Below, in pieces: positions 17,571-26,421 of a stretch of 64,000 nt of DNA (position 1 is its first letter; every line of letters begins with the position of its first letter). The notes under the pieces were generated by a model. It was not told the DNA's origin. It ran no database searches and saw nothing but the letters and a program-made list of their open reading frames with translations. The stretch spans positions 186,001 through 250,000 of the forward strand of contig CAVPVQ010000023.1 of the NCBI GenBank assembly GCA_963709185.1, read 5' to 3'. The position numbers and the translations under genes were made by a program. Source of the stretch: Roseiarcus sp963709185 (lineage in GTDB: Bacteria > Pseudomonadota > Alphaproteobacteria > Rhizobiales > Beijerinckiaceae).

Positions 17571-18246
17571 TCAGCGGGTCTTTGCGCCAGCCTCTAGCAC
17601 GGCCAGGAAGGCGTAGCGGCGAAAGCGCGCGCTGAAATCGGCAACGCATACCGTGGGCGACTGAGAACTGAGCGAGGTCGCTCTCGAGCGACAGGCGCGG
17701 ATGGACCGAGAACAGCGCGAGCCAGCGCGCGAGCGCCAGCCGGAACGCCGCGGGAAGACCGGCCTGATCGCCAAAGTCCACAATATGCAGCGCGCCGTCC
17801 GGCTCAAGACTTTCGCAGGCGCGCGCCAGCACATCTTTCCATCGCGGAATCATCGACAGCGCGTAGGAGATGAAAACGCGGTCGAATTTCGCCACCCCGA
17901 ACGCGGCCTCTGTATCGAGGCGCGTCGCGTCGGCTTGAGCGAGCGCAATGCGCGCCTCAAGCCCGGCCTTGGCGATCGAACGACGAGCCGTGGCCAGCAT
18001 TTCGGTCGAGACGTCGACGCCATAGCCTCGGATCGATGGCCATTCGCGCGCGGCGCGGATGAGATTTCGTCCGGTGCCGCAGCCGATTTCGAGCACCCTG
18101 GCGTTCGGCGGCGGATCGAGGCCGGCGATCAGCTGATCGCGCCCCAGCAGATAGAACTTGCGCGTCGCGTCGTAGAAATGGCGCTGGCGCCGGTACATCT
18201 GGTCCATCAGCCCGGCGGCGTCGCCCGCCCGCGTGATCGCGCCCAT
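17571..18246 (-). CDS. btaB: BtaB, diacylglyceryl-homoserine N-methyltransferase (3' frameshift)
   Basis: BtaB trimethylates diacylglyceryl-homoserine to the betaine lipid DGTS, a phosphorus-free membrane lipid. MDQMYRRQRHFYDATRKFYL and LLGRDQLIAGLDPPP are BtaB hallmarks. The SAM site is VLEIGCGTGRN (about residues 50-60). After AQFSVAHGMR the frame shifts. The expected C-terminus (ADFSARFRRYAFLAVLEAG) is one frame over, ending at 17571, with one extra base near 17645-17652. Uncorrected, the frame runs on into the GST gene. ATG 18246 shares its A with the btaA stop (TGATG), so translation is coupled. Confidence 0.85.
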
Positions 18247-19544
18247 CAGTTCCGGGGCGCCAAAGTGTAAAGATGGAACGCGCCGTAGATCGACGACCGA
18301 TCCTGGTCGCCGAGCGTCCGGCAGAGATCGGCGTCATAGCGAAACGCCGCGAGAGTGGCCTCCGGCACACGGCCCGGCAGCAGGCGCTCGTCCGCCGCGG
18401 TGCGGAAAATCACCCGGGCGCCGGGACGCGCCGTGCGCAGGATTTCAGTCCACAGCGCGGTGAGGTCGGCGTCGTTCATCCAGTCCTGCGCATCGAGCAG
18501 GACGTAGCCGTCGACGCTCTGAGCCGGCGAGTCGTGAAGAAATCCGGTCAACGATCCGTGGTGCGGCCGCACGCGATCGGCGCGCGCGCGCAGCGCTTCG
18601 AAATTGTCGCGTTGCAGATAGGGCGGCAGCGAAGCGTCGGCGTCCTCCGCGTAGCGCCGCCCGAACGCCTGCCACGCAAAATAGTTCGACTGCACGGGAA
18701 AGCCGCAGGCGAGCCGTTCGACCCGCTGTTTGAGCACAGCGGAGATGCCGTCCGGCGAATCGCCGGAAAGCGCGCGATACTGCGAGGGGGGAATCCCGAG
18801 GCCGTAGAGCGAGGCCGGCTGCCGCGTGAGCCAGCGCACGAGGCCCTTGTCGACCAGCGGCGCCAACTGCTTGTCGAACGCCGCGCGTTGCTCTTCGAGG
18901 GTCCGCGCCTGCAGAATCGCGCCGGGATCGGCGCCATAGAGGCGCGCCAGCAGATGGCCGGCGCCGATGAAGCGACCGAGCAGGCCATGACGATAAAAGT
19001 TGTTGGCGAACGCCTCGATCCGCCGCCGGCCGTCGACGCCGCGTCCATCCCAATAGGCGCGCGAGTCGGCATCGAGCAAGGGGCGCAGACGGCTCCGGTA
19101 GAGCGCGATGTTGGCCTTGCTGTCGGCGCGCCCGAAAAAGCTGAAGAAGGCGTCGTAGTCGGGCAGGTTCTTCAGCGCGCAGAGCTTGAGCCGGTTGAGT
19201 GCGATATGCGCGCCGTTGAGATCGACGGCGGTGATCCGCGCGGGATTGGCGTTCAGATACGACAGAACGTTGCAGCCGCCCGATGCGATCGCCACGATGT
19301 GATCGTCCGGCCGGATGCCGAGCGCCGCCATGTCGACCAGTGGGTCCTCCCAGATCTGGGGATAGACGAGATGCTGGAACGCGAAGGTGAACAGGCGCTC
19401 CAGCACGCCGGTTTTCGACAACGCCTTGTTCTGATGGACCGCTGCGCTCAGCCCCTCGTTGGTCGCGCGCCGCATCACCCGCATCGATTGAGTCACGTGA
19501 TTCTCGAGCCCCGCGTTGCGATCCACAGCGGCTAGGAGAATCAT
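18246..19544 (-). CDS. btaA: BtaA, S-adenosylmethionine:diacylglycerol 3-amino-3-carboxypropyltransferase
   Basis: BtaA transfers the aminocarboxypropyl group of SAM to diacylglycerol, the first step of DGTS synthesis. The 432-residue frame contains the DUF3419 pattern: AVHQNKALSKTGVLERLFTF, LVYPQIWEDPLVDM, the SAM-binding IASGGCNVLSYL, and the C-terminal HGSLTGFLHDSP and VIFRTAADE. A start at a later Met (about residue 22 or 24) would match homologues as well as ATG 19544. Coupled to btaB. In other bacteria the pair is induced by phosphate starvation; I did not recognise a Pho box in the 200-bp upstream region. Confidence 0.92.
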   Translation of the reverse strand: MILLAAVDRNAGLENHVTQSMRVMRRATNEGLSAAVHQNKALSKTGVLERLFTFAFQHLVYPQIWEDPLVDMAALGIRPDDHIVAIASGGCNVLSYLNANPARITAVDLNGAHIALNRLKLCALKNLPDYDAFFSFFGRADSKANIALYRSRLRPLLDADSRAYWDGRGVDGRRRIEAFANNFYRHGLLGRFIGAGHLLARLYGADPGAILQARTLEEQRAAFDKQLAPLVDKGLVRWLTRQPASLYGLGIPPSQYRALSGDSPDGISAVLKQRVERLACGFPVQSNYFAWQAFGRRYAEDADASLPPYLQRDNFEALRARADRVRPHHGSLTGFLHDSPAQSVDGYVLLDAQDWMNDADLTALWTEILRTARPGARVIFRTAADERLLPGRVPEATLAAFRYDADLCRTLGDQDRSSIYGAFHLYTLAPRN

Positions 19545-19744
19545 GTGACAGGCGCGTGAACGGGCGGCGGGCGACGGGATTGAGTTCGCGGCGGCCAGGC
19601 CCTACCTATCGGCCGCGTCGCCTTCGCAATTGCGGGGGCGAGCCCTGACCTTCCCGGCTGCGATCTTCGGAGCGACGACTCGTGACAATCGGCCATATCC
19701 CTTGCTCAATGCGCCGTAGCGCGCGCCAGGCTCGGGGGTAACGG

Positions 19745-20329
19745 TTGCGCGTTCTCGTTCTGTTCGCCCATCCGCTGGAGACCAGTTTCGTCGCCGCGCT
19801 TCATGCGCGAGTCGTCGAGACGCTGCGCGTGCGCGGGCACGACGTCGACAACCTCGACCTCTACGCCGAACGGTTCGATCCGGTGATGTCGCGCCGGACC
19901 TTTATCGATTATCTCGACACCACGGCGAACCGCGCCCAGGCTGGCCCTTATGTCGAGCGGCTGCTCGCCGCGGAGGCGCTGGTTCTGGTGTCGCCGGTCT
20001 GGCACGACGGCTTTCCGGCGATCCTGAAGGGCTTTTTCGACTGCGTCTTCCTGCCCGGCGTCGTGTTCAGGATCGACGAAAGCGGGGTCTTCCGGCCGAT
20101 ATTGGGCAACATCACGCGGCTCACCGCGGTTTGCGCCTATGGCGCCGACCGTCAGCGCACGGCGCTGATGGGCGATCCGACGCGGCGCTTCGTCAAACGC
20201 AATCTGGGCTTGCTGATCCCTGCCGGATCGCGCTGCGAGCATGTCGCCCTCTATGAAATGGACGCTGCGACCGCGCCGCGCCGCGCCCAGCACCTGCGGC
20301 GCGTTACGCGCGTATTCAACGCCTGGTGA
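19745..20329 (+). CDS. NAD(P)H-dependent flavodoxin-fold oxidoreductase (NQO1/KefF-like)
   Basis: The 194-residue protein has the flavodoxin-like fold of NAD(P)H:quinone reductases. The N-terminal RVLVLFAHPLETSFVAAL binds the FMN or FAD phosphate, and SPVWHDGFPAILKGFFDCVF is the conserved dinucleotide/quinone-site segment. It probably starts at TTG 19745, preceded by a G-rich ribosome binding site. It is divergent from btaA. The physiological electron acceptor is unknown; quinone detoxification is typical of the family. Confidence 0.85.
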   Translation: MRVLVLFAHPLETSFVAALHARVVETLRVRGHDVDNLDLYAERFDPVMSRRTFIDYLDTTANRAQAGPYVERLLAAEALVLVSPVWHDGFPAILKGFFDCVFLPGVVFRIDESGVFRPILGNITRLTAVCAYGADRQRTALMGDPTRRFVKRNLGLLIPAGSRCEHVALYEMDAATAPRRAQHLRRVTRVFNAW

Positions 20330-20427
20330 AGCGGGAAGCCGAACTCCGGTCGACGTCTCTCGTGGACGTCGCCGCGGCGAGGTTAGGTCGGGGGCTCCAC
20401 GCATGCTAGCCTGACCGCCTTCCTCCC

Positions 20428-21450
20428 ATGTCCCCGCCTTCGATGACAGCCGCCCTCTGCCTGACCCCCGACCGCGCATTTTTCCGTCAGGCGATCTGCA
20501 CCGCCGCGACGATCCTCGCCCAGCCTGACGCGGATCGGTTCGATATTCACCTCGTCTGCGAGGAAGCGGACGTCGCGCCGGGTTTCGAGCTTCTGGCGCC
20601 GGCGCTGCGCGAGCGGATCAATCTGACCATCTTCGATTTCTCCGCGCTGGACCATGGCGTCCGCCCCGGCGGCCGCTTTTCGCGCGCGGTGTTGCGCCGC
20701 CTGTTCCTCGACCGCGTCTTGCCGCCGCGCTATCAGCGCATCGTCTCGGTCGATTCCGACATGTGGATCGCACGGCCGGGCCTCGGCCGCCTTGCTGATA
20801 TTGATTTTGGCGCGATGCCGATCGCGGCGGCCTACGACATGATCTTTCTGTTCGACTGCAACGGCGGCGCGTTGGCTCGGCGCTTCCTCGCCCAACGCCT
20901 CGCGCTCGGCCTCGGCCCGACGACGCCGTATTTCAACGCGGGGCTGATGGTCATCGACCGCGCGCAATGGACGGCGCGGCAGCTCGGCGTGCGCGCGGTC
21001 GATGCGCTGCGCCGCGCGCCTGATCGCTATCCCTTCATTGAACAGAGCGCGCTCAACCAATTGATCGCCGGCGGCTTCGCGCCGCTCTCGCCGCGCTATA
21101 ATTTCATGGGCGATTTCTTCCTGCTCGACATGGAGACGGCGGTCGAGCCGATCGTCCGCCATTTCGTCAACGCGCCCAAACCCTGGCAGCTTGACGAATG
21201 GCGCGGCGAGGCGCGCTTTGCCGAGGACTATCGCGCCTGGTTCGCCGCCTCGCCCTGGCCTGAGTTTGCCGGCGCCGTTCCGCCGACCGCCAAGGCGAGG
21301 CGGGGAAGGCCCCGCATGACGCCGGCGCGCCGCGCTTTCGCCGAGCGGCTGGCGGCGTTTCTCCGGCGCTGCGACTTCATCGACGGATGGCGCATGCCGG
21401 AGCCGTCCGCTCGGAAACCCGTTCGATCCGACGCCCAAACCGCCCTCTGA
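20428..21450 (+). CDS. glycosyltransferase family 8 protein
   Basis: The 340-residue protein has the GT-A fold of family 8. The metal-binding DxD motif is DSDMW (about residues 108-112), preceded by YQRIVSV, and YFNAGLMVIDRAQW is a second GT8 hallmark. The C-terminal region includes HFVNAPKPWQ, the conserved histidine motif. These enzymes transfer hexoses to lipopolysaccharide or glycan acceptors. It leads a run of methyltransferases and a second glycosyltransferase, suggesting modification of a surface glycan. Sugar donor unknown. Confidence 0.88.
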   Translation: MSPPSMTAALCLTPDRAFFRQAICTAATILAQPDADRFDIHLVCEEADVAPGFELLAPALRERINLTIFDFSALDHGVRPGGRFSRAVLRRLFLDRVLPPRYQRIVSVDSDMWIARPGLGRLADIDFGAMPIAAAYDMIFLFDCNGGALARRFLAQRLALGLGPTTPYFNAGLMVIDRAQWTARQLGVRAVDALRRAPDRYPFIEQSALNQLIAGGFAPLSPRYNFMGDFFLLDMETAVEPIVRHFVNAPKPWQLDEWRGEARFAEDYRAWFAASPWPEFAGAVPPTAKARRGRPRMTPARRAFAERLAAFLRRCDFIDGWRMPEPSARKPVRSDAQTAL

Positions 21451-21473
21451 ACGGGCAACGCGAAAGCTGCAAA

Positions 21474-22217
21474 ATGTCGACTGACTATGTCTCGGACAAT
21501 CTCAGCGTCCCCCATCTCGATTCGCTGTTCCCGAATATGATCGTCGGTTCGAAGGAGGCCGTCACCTGGCCGTATTTCCGCAAGGAGATCGATCACACCT
21601 GGTATGTCGATCGTCGGAACCCGGAGGTCGGTTTCATCAACCGTGATGAGGCGTCGATTCTGTATTCCAGCGCGCGGCTTTTCACCGGCCGGCGAGGGCT
21701 GGAGATCGGGGCCTGGCGAGGATGGTCGACCTGCCACCTTCTGGTCTCCGGGCTTGCCTCCCTTCATGTCGTCGAGCCCTTGCTCGCCGACGCCGACTGG
21801 CGCCGCGAATTCCTCGTCGCGGTCAAAGGCGCCGGCGCGGAGGAGCGCGCAATCCTGGTCGCCGGCCCCAGTCCCGGCGAGGTCGTGCGCCTCGGCGAGG
21901 CCGGCCTGCGTTGGTCGTTCGCTTTCATCGACGGCGACCACGACGCGCAGGCGCCGACCAACGATGCGCTCGCGACCGCGCGCTACCTCGAGCCGACGGC
22001 GATGGTGTTGTTTCACGATCTGATCTCGCCGCACGTCGCGGCCGCCTTGCGCGCTCTGGCCTCGAACGGCTGGAAGACGATGATTTATCAAACCGCCCAA
22101 ATGATGGGAGTCGCCTGGCGCGGCGACGTTGCGCCCGTCCCGCACCGCCCCGATCCGAGCCAGAAATGGCGCATTCCCGAGCATCTCGAAGGGTTTGCGG
22201 TGTCCGACGGCCGGTGA
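21474..22217 (+). CDS. class I SAM-dependent methyltransferase
   Basis: From ATG 21474 the protein has 247 residues. LEIGAWRGWSTCHLL (about residues 80-94) is the SAM-binding motif I, HVVEPLLADADW is motif II, and FAFIDGDHDAQ with MVLFHDL gives the Methyltransf_24-type core with an acidic catalytic site. It lies 23 bp after the GT8 gene, so probably in the same transcript. The related gene at 23875 has the same arrangement. Substrate unknown; O-methylation of a glycan is a guess from context. Confidence 0.82.
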   Translation: MSTDYVSDNLSVPHLDSLFPNMIVGSKEAVTWPYFRKEIDHTWYVDRRNPEVGFINRDEASILYSSARLFTGRRGLEIGAWRGWSTCHLLVSGLASLHVVEPLLADADWRREFLVAVKGAGAEERAILVAGPSPGEVVRLGEAGLRWSFAFIDGDHDAQAPTNDALATARYLEPTAMVLFHDLISPHVAAALRALASNGWKTMIYQTAQMMGVAWRGDVAPVPHRPDPSQKWRIPEHLEGFAVSDGR

Positions 22218-22249
22218 GGCGCCCGACCGGCCGCCGCCCCTGCGGTTGA

Positions 22250-22966
22250 TCAGATCTCCGCGCCGACAATCGCTCGCCAGAAGCCGCTGGCGCCCAACTC
22301 AAGCGCAACGATCCGGAATCTCAACGTCAGATCGTCCATCACCTCATAGGCCGAGTTGCTGCATAATGAGAATATGATCAACCCGCTCTTCTTGATGTAA
22401 TGCCTGGCTTCGCGCAAGAACGCGCCAACAATGCGGCCCTCGGGATCGCACAGACTGTAGCGCTCGATGCTGCTCTCCGGCTCCTGATCGATCAGCGGTG
22501 TGTTGAAGATTATCAGGTCAAAATGACGCTCTTCGATATTCTTGAACAAATCCGATTTTATGACGTCGATCTTGAGGTTGTTCAGCGCGGCGTTGTGGTT
22601 GACCGACTCGACCGCCTCCGACGAGATGTCAGAGGCGACGACGCGGCACCCCCATTTCGAGGCGATGAAAAGGGAAATAGCCCCGCAGCCCGCGCCGATT
22701 TCGAGGGTCTTGGATATTTCCTTGTTGTTCATCGCCTTCAGGTTGCGGATGAACAGTTCCGAACTGGAATCCGGCGTCGGGTGATAAATTCCCGAGGGCG
22801 CGTCGATCGTCAGGCCGTCGATCGTATAACGCGCCGGGATGGTCTGCCGCTCGACATGGGCATGGTGAAATTCGGAGATGTCGATCTTGGACGTGGAGAC
22901 CAGCGAGGCCAGCCCCAATTTTCTGAGGACTGCGCCGCGGGCGATTTCTTTTTTATTGAACTCCAT
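22250..22966 (-). CDS. class I SAM-dependent methyltransferase (N-methylase-like NTPL motif)
   Basis: The 238-residue protein has motif I LEIGAGCGAISLFIA, motif II VVASDIS and DLIIFNTPLID. The last resembles the NPPY-type motif of N- and Q-methyltransferases such as HemK or RsmC. It is unusually rich in Lys, Ile and Asn for this window, using many A/T-ending codons, which suggests recent acquisition. It is encoded against the direction of its neighbours. The acceptor is unknown; protein, RNA or small molecules are all possible. Confidence 0.8.
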   Translation of the reverse strand: MEFNKKEIARGAVLRKLGLASLVSTSKIDISEFHHAHVERQTIPARYTIDGLTIDAPSGIYHPTPDSSSELFIRNLKAMNNKEISKTLEIGAGCGAISLFIASKWGCRVVASDISSEAVESVNHNAALNNLKIDVIKSDLFKNIEERHFDLIIFNTPLIDQEPESSIERYSLCDPEGRIVGAFLREARHYIKKSGLIIFSLCSNSAYEVMDDLTLRFRIVALELGASGFWRAIVGAEI

Positions 22967-23386
22967 TGTCCAATCACCTTTGCGTACAAACAGGCCCCCT
23001 CAAATCGGCTGATCCCAACCGACCGACTATTGGAGATCTGCACAAAAATTGGCCTTTTGGGGCGACCCCGCCGGGCGCTGAATGGTGAGAACTTGTCCCA
23101 TGCGACTTGCCAATTGGCAACTGCGCCAGGATTCACGGGGCCGTCCCGGCGGCCCGCTCCGCCATTGCGCCGACGGCGCGCATGCGCCAATCTTTCCAGC
23201 GGGCGCCGCCGCGCGGACAGACCCGGGCGGTCGTGGCGGCCACGCGCAGACCGGCGGCGGCGGCTTGCGGAACTGAACCGGCGACGGCGCGCTTTAGAGG
23301 GCTATGTCGCCAACGCGCGGCGGCCAAGGCTTCCGCCGCGGGATCCCCGTGGGCCCGAGGCGTTGCGATTTCCGAGGAGATGCGTC
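22967..23386. other. divergent intergenic region without recognised gene
   Basis: These 420 bases separate the minus-strand methyltransferase from the plus-strand pterin dehydratase. They presumably hold both promoters. The left third is relatively AT-rich, the right two thirds GC-rich with only shadow open frames. No hairpin terminator, riboswitch or repeat was recognised. Confidence 0.5.
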
Positions 23387-23698
23387 ATGGCGAATCACAA
23401 GATACTCACCGAGTCTGAAATAAAGTCCGAGCTGAAACACTTGAAGGACTGGTCGGTCAACGGACAGAATATCGAGGCTTCTTTTGAGTTCAAAGGGTTT
23501 CGCGACGCCATATCCTTCATCGTGCAAATCGCAATCGAAGCCGAGGTGATGAACCACCATCCAGAATTCTATAACTCCTGGAACAAGGTGTCGTTTTCCT
23601 TTTGCACGCATGATGTCGGCAACAAGATCACCGACGCCGATATTGCGATCGCCGCCAAAATCAGCGATACCGCGCGCCGGTTCATAGCCATGCCCTGA
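23387..23698 (+). CDS. 4a-hydroxytetrahydrobiopterin (pterin-4a-carbinolamine) dehydratase
   Basis: The 103-residue protein is a full-length PCD. ATG 23387 follows GAGGAG by six bases. The catalytic histidine signature is in EVMNHHPEFYNSWNKVSF (about residues 54-71), and LTESEIKSELKHLKDW is the usual N-terminus. PCD recycles hydroxylated pterin cofactors, or moonlights as a dimerisation factor. No aromatic amino acid hydroxylase is visible here, but folE and a DHFR-like gene lie 4-5 kb away, so a role in pterin metabolism is possible. Confidence 0.92.
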   Translation: MANHKILTESEIKSELKHLKDWSVNGQNIEASFEFKGFRDAISFIVQIAIEAEVMNHHPEFYNSWNKVSFSFCTHDVGNKITDADIAIAAKISDTARRFIAMP

Positions 23699-23874
23699 CC
23701 GAATGGCCTGTTCATCGAAGCCAGGCGAAATCGTTCTGCCGGGTCGGCGAGCGGTGGGCGGAGAAGCGATGTGACAAGACGACTGACGCCGAGATTGGCG
23801 CGTCTCGACCGCGCCGCCGCGGATGTGGCTCGCGGCGCGCGAGCGGATTTCGAACCTATCGGGGCGTCCGGCAG

Positions 23875-24600
23875 ATGACCGGCCGGACGCTGTTGCCGGG
23901 TAAGGAAATACCCGAAGCGGAAATTCGGGACTATTCGCTAAACCGCAGGGATTCCTCCGAGATCTATGCCGAACGGTTCCTACGGCGGGTGCGGGCGCTC
24001 AACGCTTTTGTAACGGCCTCAGGCGAGACCCTGGAGGGGGGAATATTCTATTGGGACCGCGACGATCAATTCGAGGCCAATTTGCCCGCGGCGAGTCTGG
24101 CGCCGGCGCGACGAAATCTTTGGCGCGCGACGCGCTTCAAAAAGAGCCTGATTGAAGTCGGGGTGAACGCCGGCCACAGCGCCCTGCTTGCGCTTTCTGC
24201 AAATCCCTCGTTGCGCTACTGTGGCGTCGACATCGGCTCGCACGGATATACTGGACCTTGCGTCCAATACCTCATGGAGGAGTTTCCGGGCCGGGTGCAG
24301 TATTTCCCCGGCGACTCCCGAGAGGTCCTGCCCTATCTCGCCACCCATCGCCGGGACCTGGACTTCGATATTTTCCATGTCGACGGCGGGCACACCGACG
24401 AGGTTTGCCGGGCCGACATCTCCAACTCTCTTCGCCTCGCCAACAGGGGCGCCGGCAAACATCTGCTCCTCGACGACATCAATGCGAGCTGGATATTCGA
24501 TGTCTACTGCGAATTCGTGTCGAACGGCCATCTCGCGACAGAGACGTTCTTCGGCGACTGGGAGGATGTCAACCGCAATGTCCTGGCCCGTATCCTCTGA
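23875..24600 (+). CDS. class I SAM-dependent methyltransferase
   Basis: The 241-residue protein carries the SAM motif LIEVGVNAGHSALLAL (about residues 91-106), motif II YCGVDIG, and DIFHVDGGHTDE, the Methyltransf_24 acidic motif. LLLDDINASW gives the next strand. It resembles the product of 21474-22217 in architecture but is not a close copy. It is placed 34 bp before a glycosyltransferase gene and likely co-transcribed. Glycan-tailoring is inferred only from neighbours. Confidence 0.8.
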   Translation: MTGRTLLPGKEIPEAEIRDYSLNRRDSSEIYAERFLRRVRALNAFVTASGETLEGGIFYWDRDDQFEANLPAASLAPARRNLWRATRFKKSLIEVGVNAGHSALLALSANPSLRYCGVDIGSHGYTGPCVQYLMEEFPGRVQYFPGDSREVLPYLATHRRDLDFDIFHVDGGHTDEVCRADISNSLRLANRGAGKHLLLDDINASWIFDVYCEFVSNGHLATETFFGDWEDVNRNVLARIL

Positions 24601-24634
24601 AATCGCCCTCGCCCCGCGAACGAAAGAGGCTTGA

Positions 24635-25525
24635 GTGACCGACCGGCCTCCTCTCTTCGCCGGGGACTCCAGCGAGTCCGGCGGCCGCGAAGCGCCGGAA
24701 TTTGCGACGTTCTGGCATGGACCGCTCAACCCGCTGGCCTATAGCTGCCTCGCCTCCTTCGCGCATGTGGGCGCGGGCCTGCGAGTCTATTGCTATGACG
24801 GCGGGATCGATCCGCCGCCCGGGATCGGCGTGGCCGACGCGCGCCTGATCTGCCCCGACAGGTCGCTGCTGTCGCGCTATCTGGTGGCCGGCAAGCCTTC
24901 GCTGGCCACATTCGCCGACTTTTTTCGATACAGAATGATCCAGGAGACCGGCTGCTGCTGGGTCGACACCGACATCATCTGCCTGCGAAAGCCGGATTTC
25001 GCCGGCGATCCCATCGTGTTCGGCCGCCAGTCGGAGGCTTACGGGCGATCCCTGATCAACAATGCGGTTCTCAAGCTGCCGCCCGCCCACCCCCTCCTCG
25101 AAGAGCTCATCCGGCGCGCCGAGAGCGCCGTCGACGTCGATCAGCCGTGGGGCGCCATCGGTCCTTTCCTGTTGTCGGACCTGGCGGAAGAATATGACGT
25201 GGACCGCTACGCCCGCGACTTTCACGACTTCTACCCGATCGAGCCCGATCATTTCTGGAAGCCGTTGCTCGCATCCCATCGCGGCGAGGTCGCGGCCGCA
25301 ACGAGGCAAGCGACCTTTCTGCACCTCTGGGGCGAGCTGTTCGAAAGGTCCGGCTACGACAAGTCCGCGCACCCGCCAGAGGGGTCGTTTCTTTTCGAAC
25401 TGTTCCAGCGCTTCGGCACGCTGAGTCGTTTCGAACGGGCCTATGATGACCGCGAACTCGCGAGCCGGCTCGCCGAATGGATCGCGAAGGCCGACGAAAC
25501 GAATCGGATCGCTCCGGCCCTTTGA
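24635..25525 (+). CDS. DXD-type glycosyltransferase (capsular polysaccharide / Gly_transf_sug family)
   Basis: The 296-residue protein starts at GTG 24635. FWHGPLNPLAYSCLASF at the N-terminus and the metal-binding motif VDTDIICL (about residues 110-117) with surrounding ADFFRYRMIQETGCCW place it with DXD sugar transferases related to OCH1-like and capsular enzymes. No signal peptide or membrane helix is evident, so it acts on the cytoplasmic face. It is flanked by methyltransferases on both sides, consistent with one glycan-modifying operon (23875-26196). Confidence 0.83.
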   Translation: MTDRPPLFAGDSSESGGREAPEFATFWHGPLNPLAYSCLASFAHVGAGLRVYCYDGGIDPPPGIGVADARLICPDRSLLSRYLVAGKPSLATFADFFRYRMIQETGCCWVDTDIICLRKPDFAGDPIVFGRQSEAYGRSLINNAVLKLPPAHPLLEELIRRAESAVDVDQPWGAIGPFLLSDLAEEYDVDRYARDFHDFYPIEPDHFWKPLLASHRGEVAAATRQATFLHLWGELFERSGYDKSAHPPEGSFLFELFQRFGTLSRFERAYDDRELASRLAEWIAKADETNRIAPAL

Positions 25526-25554
25526 GCGCGCCGGGCCCGCAGGAATCGCATAGC

Positions 25555-26196
25555 ATGTCGCACCTTGGAGACGTCTTCGAGAATATCATGGCGCTCAACC
25601 GCTGGAGCGGGGACGAAAGCCGCAGCGGGCCCGGCTCGACTCTGTCCTACACCCTCAACCTTCGCGCCCAGCTCGAACGGTTTATCGAGACATTCGCGAT
25701 AAGGAGATTCTTCGACGCGCCGTGCGGCGACTTCCATTGGATGAAGGAGGTCAATTTTCCGGCGGGCGTGGCCTATGTCGGCGGCGACATTGCGCCATCG
25801 TTGATCGCCGCGAACAACGAACGCTACTTCGCCGCCTCGCGCAGATTTCTTAAGTTCGATATCATCAGCGACGAATTCCCGGATTCGGACGTGTGGTTCT
25901 GCCGCGACTGCCTGTTTCATCTGCCGAACAGCAGCATATTCGAAGCTTTACGGAATTTTGCGCGCTCCCGGATCGGCCTCCTGATGATGACCAATCACCT
26001 CAATACGACGGGGTTCCGGAACGTCGATATCGAGGCGGGCGAATTCCGGCTTCTCGACTTCCACAGCGAGCCCTTCAACCTGCCGCGCGAGGCGCTTTTC
26101 CGGGTCGCCGACTACATCCACCCTTATCCGCAACGGGAAATGTGCGTGTGGACGCGCGAGCAGATTGTCGCCGCCCTCGACGCCCGCCGGGCGTGA
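25555..26196 (+). CDS. class I SAM-dependent methyltransferase
   Basis: From ATG 25555 the protein has 213 residues. FFDAPCGDFHWMKEV (about residues 50-64) is a divergent motif I in which the usual ExGxGxG becomes DAPCGDF, a form seen in a subgroup of class I methyltransferases. VGGDIAPSLI is motif II and CRDCLFHLPN motif IV. It lies 29 bp after the glycosyltransferase gene and is last in this run. Substrate not deducible. Confidence 0.78.
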   Translation: MSHLGDVFENIMALNRWSGDESRSGPGSTLSYTLNLRAQLERFIETFAIRRFFDAPCGDFHWMKEVNFPAGVAYVGGDIAPSLIAANNERYFAASRRFLKFDIISDEFPDSDVWFCRDCLFHLPNSSIFEALRNFARSRIGLLMMTNHLNTTGFRNVDIEAGEFRLLDFHSEPFNLPREALFRVADYIHPYPQREMCVWTREQIVAALDARRA

Positions 26197-26421
26197 TGCG
26201 CGGACTGACGCCCCCCTCGGCCCAGCCCGCCAAAATCGCCGCCGCCCCCGCCATTCGAAAATTTCGGATTCGAACTCGCCGAAATGTTCCCCTATGCTGA
26301 ATCCCGGCCGGGTCGTCGGTCTTCGTGGGCTGGGGGTCCGACCCGCTCGGAGCAAGCGACGATCTGGTTTGCGAGGGGTCGCCGAACGGACCTCCGCTCG
26401 GTGAGGAAACTGGAGTCAACA

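Noticed and set aside
16687..18246. BtaB-GST fusion protein
   Set aside because: The junction is out-of-frame sequence caused by an indel in btaB. Both genes have their own starts and stops in the corrected frames.
22400..23386. Long open frame fused in front of the pterin dehydratase
   Set aside because: The first 329 codons are antisense to the 22250-22966 methyltransferase and its upstream region. Only the last 103 codons, from ATG 23387 with a good ribosome binding site, are PCD.
26197..26421. TPP riboswitch before the THI5-like binding protein
   Set aside because: The conserved thi-box elements are not present; only an unremarkable GC hairpin is visible.
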